64,000 nucleotides of DNA from Candidatus Skiveiella danica. Lineage in GTDB: Bacteria; Pseudomonadota; Gammaproteobacteria; Burkholderiales; Burkholderiaceae_C. Of the stretch, positions 62,172 to 64,000 are shown in pieces. The translations under genes and the position numbers were made by a program. The notes beneath the pieces were generated by a model. It did no database searches. It had not been told where the DNA came from and was given only the letters and a program-made list of their open reading frames with translations. Positions within the stretch are counted from its first letter, which is position 1. Each line of letters starts with the position of its first letter. The stretch spans positions 197,879 to 261,878 of the forward strand of contig JADKHE010000004.1 in assembly GCA_016721925.1 (NCBI GenBank). The letters are read 5' to 3'.

Positions 62172-62783
62172 TCAGACATCGCGCAACGCCATCACGGCCA
62201 GCCGCGCCCGGTCCAGGAAGGCGCGGCGCTCCTCGCCTTCTTCCAGCCGGATCGGCGCGCCAAACGTCACCGAGCACAGGATCGGCACCGGCACCACCTC
62301 GCCCTTGGGCATCACCCGCTGCACGTTGTTGATCCAGGCCGGCACCAGCACCACCTCCGGGAACTTGCAGGTCAGGTTGTACAGGCCGGCCTTGAACGGC
62401 TGCGGCTCCTCGGCATTGCCGCGCGTGCCTTCGGGGAAGATGATCAGCGAGTCGCCGTGCTCCAGCGCATCGAACAGGGGCTGCAGCGGGTCTTCGTCCC
62501 CGGTGCGCTCGCGCTCCACGTACACCGCGTTGAAAACGGCGGTGGTGATCCACTGCTTGAAGGGGGTCTTGGTCCAGTAGTCTTTGGCCGCAATCGGCCG
62601 CGTGATGCCGCGCAGTTCGTGCGGCAGCGCCGCCCAGATCATCACCAGGTCGGCGTGGCTCTGGTGATTGGCAAAGTAGATGCGCTGCTCCGCCTTGGGC
62701 GGGCAGCCATACCATCGAGCCTGCGCGCCTGTCAGGAACCGGATCAGTCCCAGCAGGAAGAGGCTCATCAACTTGGCACGCAT
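62172..62783 (-). CDS. PlsC-type 1-acyl-glycerol-3-phosphate acyltransferase
   Basis: A 203-residue acyltransferase with the start at 62783 (MRAKLMSLFLLGLIRFLTG, a membrane-anchoring helix). The catalytic motif HxxxxD is NHQSHAD (about residues 40-46), and the glycerol-3-phosphate-binding motif is IIFPEGTRG. It makes phosphatidate for CdsA, the next gene on the same strand. Confidence 0.9.
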   Translation of the reverse strand: MRAKLMSLFLLGLIRFLTGAQARWYGCPPKAEQRIYFANHQSHADLVMIWAALPHELRGITRPIAAKDYWTKTPFKQWITTAVFNAVYVERERTGDEDPLQPLFDALEHGDSLIIFPEGTRGNAEEPQPFKAGLYNLTCKFPEVVLVPAWINNVQRVMPKGEVVPVPILCSVTFGAPIRLEEGEERRAFLDRARLAVMALRDV

Positions 62784-62901
62784 GGCTGGGATGATAGCCG
62801 GGGCCCTGCTCGCTCGCCCATCGAATACACGAAAATACGGCACGCGGATTCAGGCAGGGCGGCCGCGGGCATGGCGGGTTACCCCGCGGGACACAACATC
62901 A

Positions 62902-64000
62902 ATGGATCTTCGGCTCATTCTCGGTTTCGCATGGCCCTGGCGCGGCACGCTGGCGCTGTGTGCGCTGCTCATGCTGGCCGAGACCGGCGTGGCGCTGGCC
63001 GTGCCCTGGCTGGCAGGCCAGTTTGCCGGGCAGCTTCTCACGGGCTTGGCGCAAGGCGGCGGCCTGCTGCTGGTGGCGCTGCTGGTGCTCTTTGGCGTGC
63101 AGGCCCTGCTCAGGTTTGCCAGCAGCTGGCTGCTGGGCCGCACGGCGGAGCACATCCTGGCCGACCTGCGCACCCGGCTCTACGACCACCTGCAGGCACT
63201 GCCGCTGGCGTATTTCCAGCAACGGCGCCACGGCGAGATCCTGGCCCTGCTGACCAACGACGTGGCGCGGCTGGCCGGGTACATCAGCGGCACCTTGCTC
63301 AGTGTGGTGCCGCTGGCGCTCACCGTGGCCGGTGCCGCGCTGATGATGCTGCGCATCGACGCCCGCCTGACCTGCTGGTCGTGCTGATGATTCCCCTTTT
63401 ACCTGCTGCTCAAGGTGCTGGGGCGCCGCCTGCGCCCGCTGTCCAGCCGGTTGCAGCAGGCGCATGCCGATTCGGTCGCCATTGCCGAGGAAAACCTCAG
63501 CATGCTGCCGGCCATCAAGTCCTTCACGCGCGAGACGCTGGAGTCGGCGCGTTATCGCGACAAGATCGAGAGCATCCTGCACCTGAGCAACCAGGAGCGC
63601 ATGATCTACGCCGCGCTGGGGCCCGGCGTGCAGTTCCTGGCCGCTGCAGGCATGGTGCTGATTCTCTGGCAGCTCAGCGGCCCCATGGCGGGACGATCGC
63701 CCGCCGAAATTGTCAGTTTTCTGCTCTATGCCACCCTGCTCACCCGCCCGGTGAGCGCCCTGGCCGACGTATACGGCCAGACGCGGCAGGCGCACGGCGC
63801 GCTGGAGCGCGCTGACCGGGCCCAACGGCGCCGGCAAGAGCACCCTGGCGCACCTGCTCATGCGGCTGATGGCGCCCACCAGCGGCCGCATCCTGATCGA
63901 CGGCATCGACATTGCCACGGTCACGCTGGCCAGCCTGCGCAGCCAGATCGGCGTGGTGCCGCAGCATGTGCTGCTGTTCAACGGCAGCGTGTTTGACAAC
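62902..64000 (+). pseudogene. ABC exporter-type transporter gene, multiply broken and cut by the window edge
   Basis: The start MDLRLILGFAWPWRGTLALC and the first four helices are intact to ARLT at about 63370. There a missing base shifts the frame into a TGA (63385-63387), and an extra T in the run at 63397-63400 restores it. The later helices are normal to GALER at about 63810. The next readable block, in another frame, is LTGPNGAGKSTLAHLLM (Walker A), so about 60 codons that normally link the membrane domain to the ATPase are missing. Three lesions make a pseudogene more likely than sequencing errors alone. Confidence 0.8.

Overview
The window looks like chromosomal DNA of a GC-rich betaproteobacterium, most likely family Comamonadaceae (order Burkholderiales). 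The grounds are gene content and order: dapF-DUF484-xerC, CobW GTPase-dksA-STAS-hslVU, and a complete dcw cell-wall/division cluster running from mraZ to ftsZ and lpxC. A DksA without zinc-finger cysteines, a Bug-type solute-binding protein and a DUF3025 gene next to pyrC point the same way. No tRNA, rRNA operon, CRISPR array, prophage or intact insertion sequence was seen.

Layout. 1-7.4 kb: the end of a MidA-like methyltransferase, a DUF2905 protein and an intact trxC. Then comes a variable segment with two exported DUF1254/DUF1214 proteins of clearly different base composition and a divergent AraC-type regulator, followed by a scar made of a cca remnant, a short palindrome and a 5'-truncated second trxC. 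7.4-15 kb: a DMT exporter, a secreted penicillin-acylase-like lipoprotein, cca, a GST, an NDUFA9-like protein and a LysR regulator. 15-18.6 kb: a glutamate/aspartate-type ABC importer (gltIJKL). 18.7-22.5 kb: pyrC, an inserted NYN-domain gene, a DUF3025 gene and htpX. 22.5-31.6 kb: an FAD oxidoreductase, a frameshifted cysteine synthase, the RNase P RNA gene, an IscR-like regulator without cysteines, an NhaR-like regulator, an RsuA-like protein, a NUDIX-MBL fusion, a Bug protein and an AhpD-like protein. 31.6-42 kb: dapF, DUF484, xerC, an RlmI-like methyltransferase, a CobW GTPase, dksA, a STAS protein and hslVU. 42-60.6 kb: the dcw cluster and lpxC. 60.6-64 kb: ruvC, cdsA, a PlsC-type acyltransferase and a broken ABC transporter gene cut by the window edge.

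How the genes work together: most of the dcw genes overlap by 4-14 bases, and they take precursor synthesis (MurE, MurF, MraY, MurD, MurG, MurC, Ddl) through to septum assembly (FtsL, FtsI, FtsW, FtsQ, FtsA, FtsZ). The cluster is preceded by a 10-bp-periodic array that matches what is expected of a MraZ operator. gltI-gltJKL is a complete importer with a LysR gene just upstream and a LysR-type palindrome between them.

The observations most worth following are three. (1) A dispersed repeat of about 55 bp occurs at least seven times, twice in frame inside essential genes (cca and dapF), and at murC/ddl it supplies the stop and start codons. (2) Two trxC copies share exactly 166 identical bases inside otherwise diverged sequence and flank the DUF1254/AraC island as direct repeats. 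(3) A NYN/LOTUS-like gene appears to have been inserted between pyrC and the DUF3025 gene, leaving a CTG/TGA overlap. I did not find a clear new multi-gene system.
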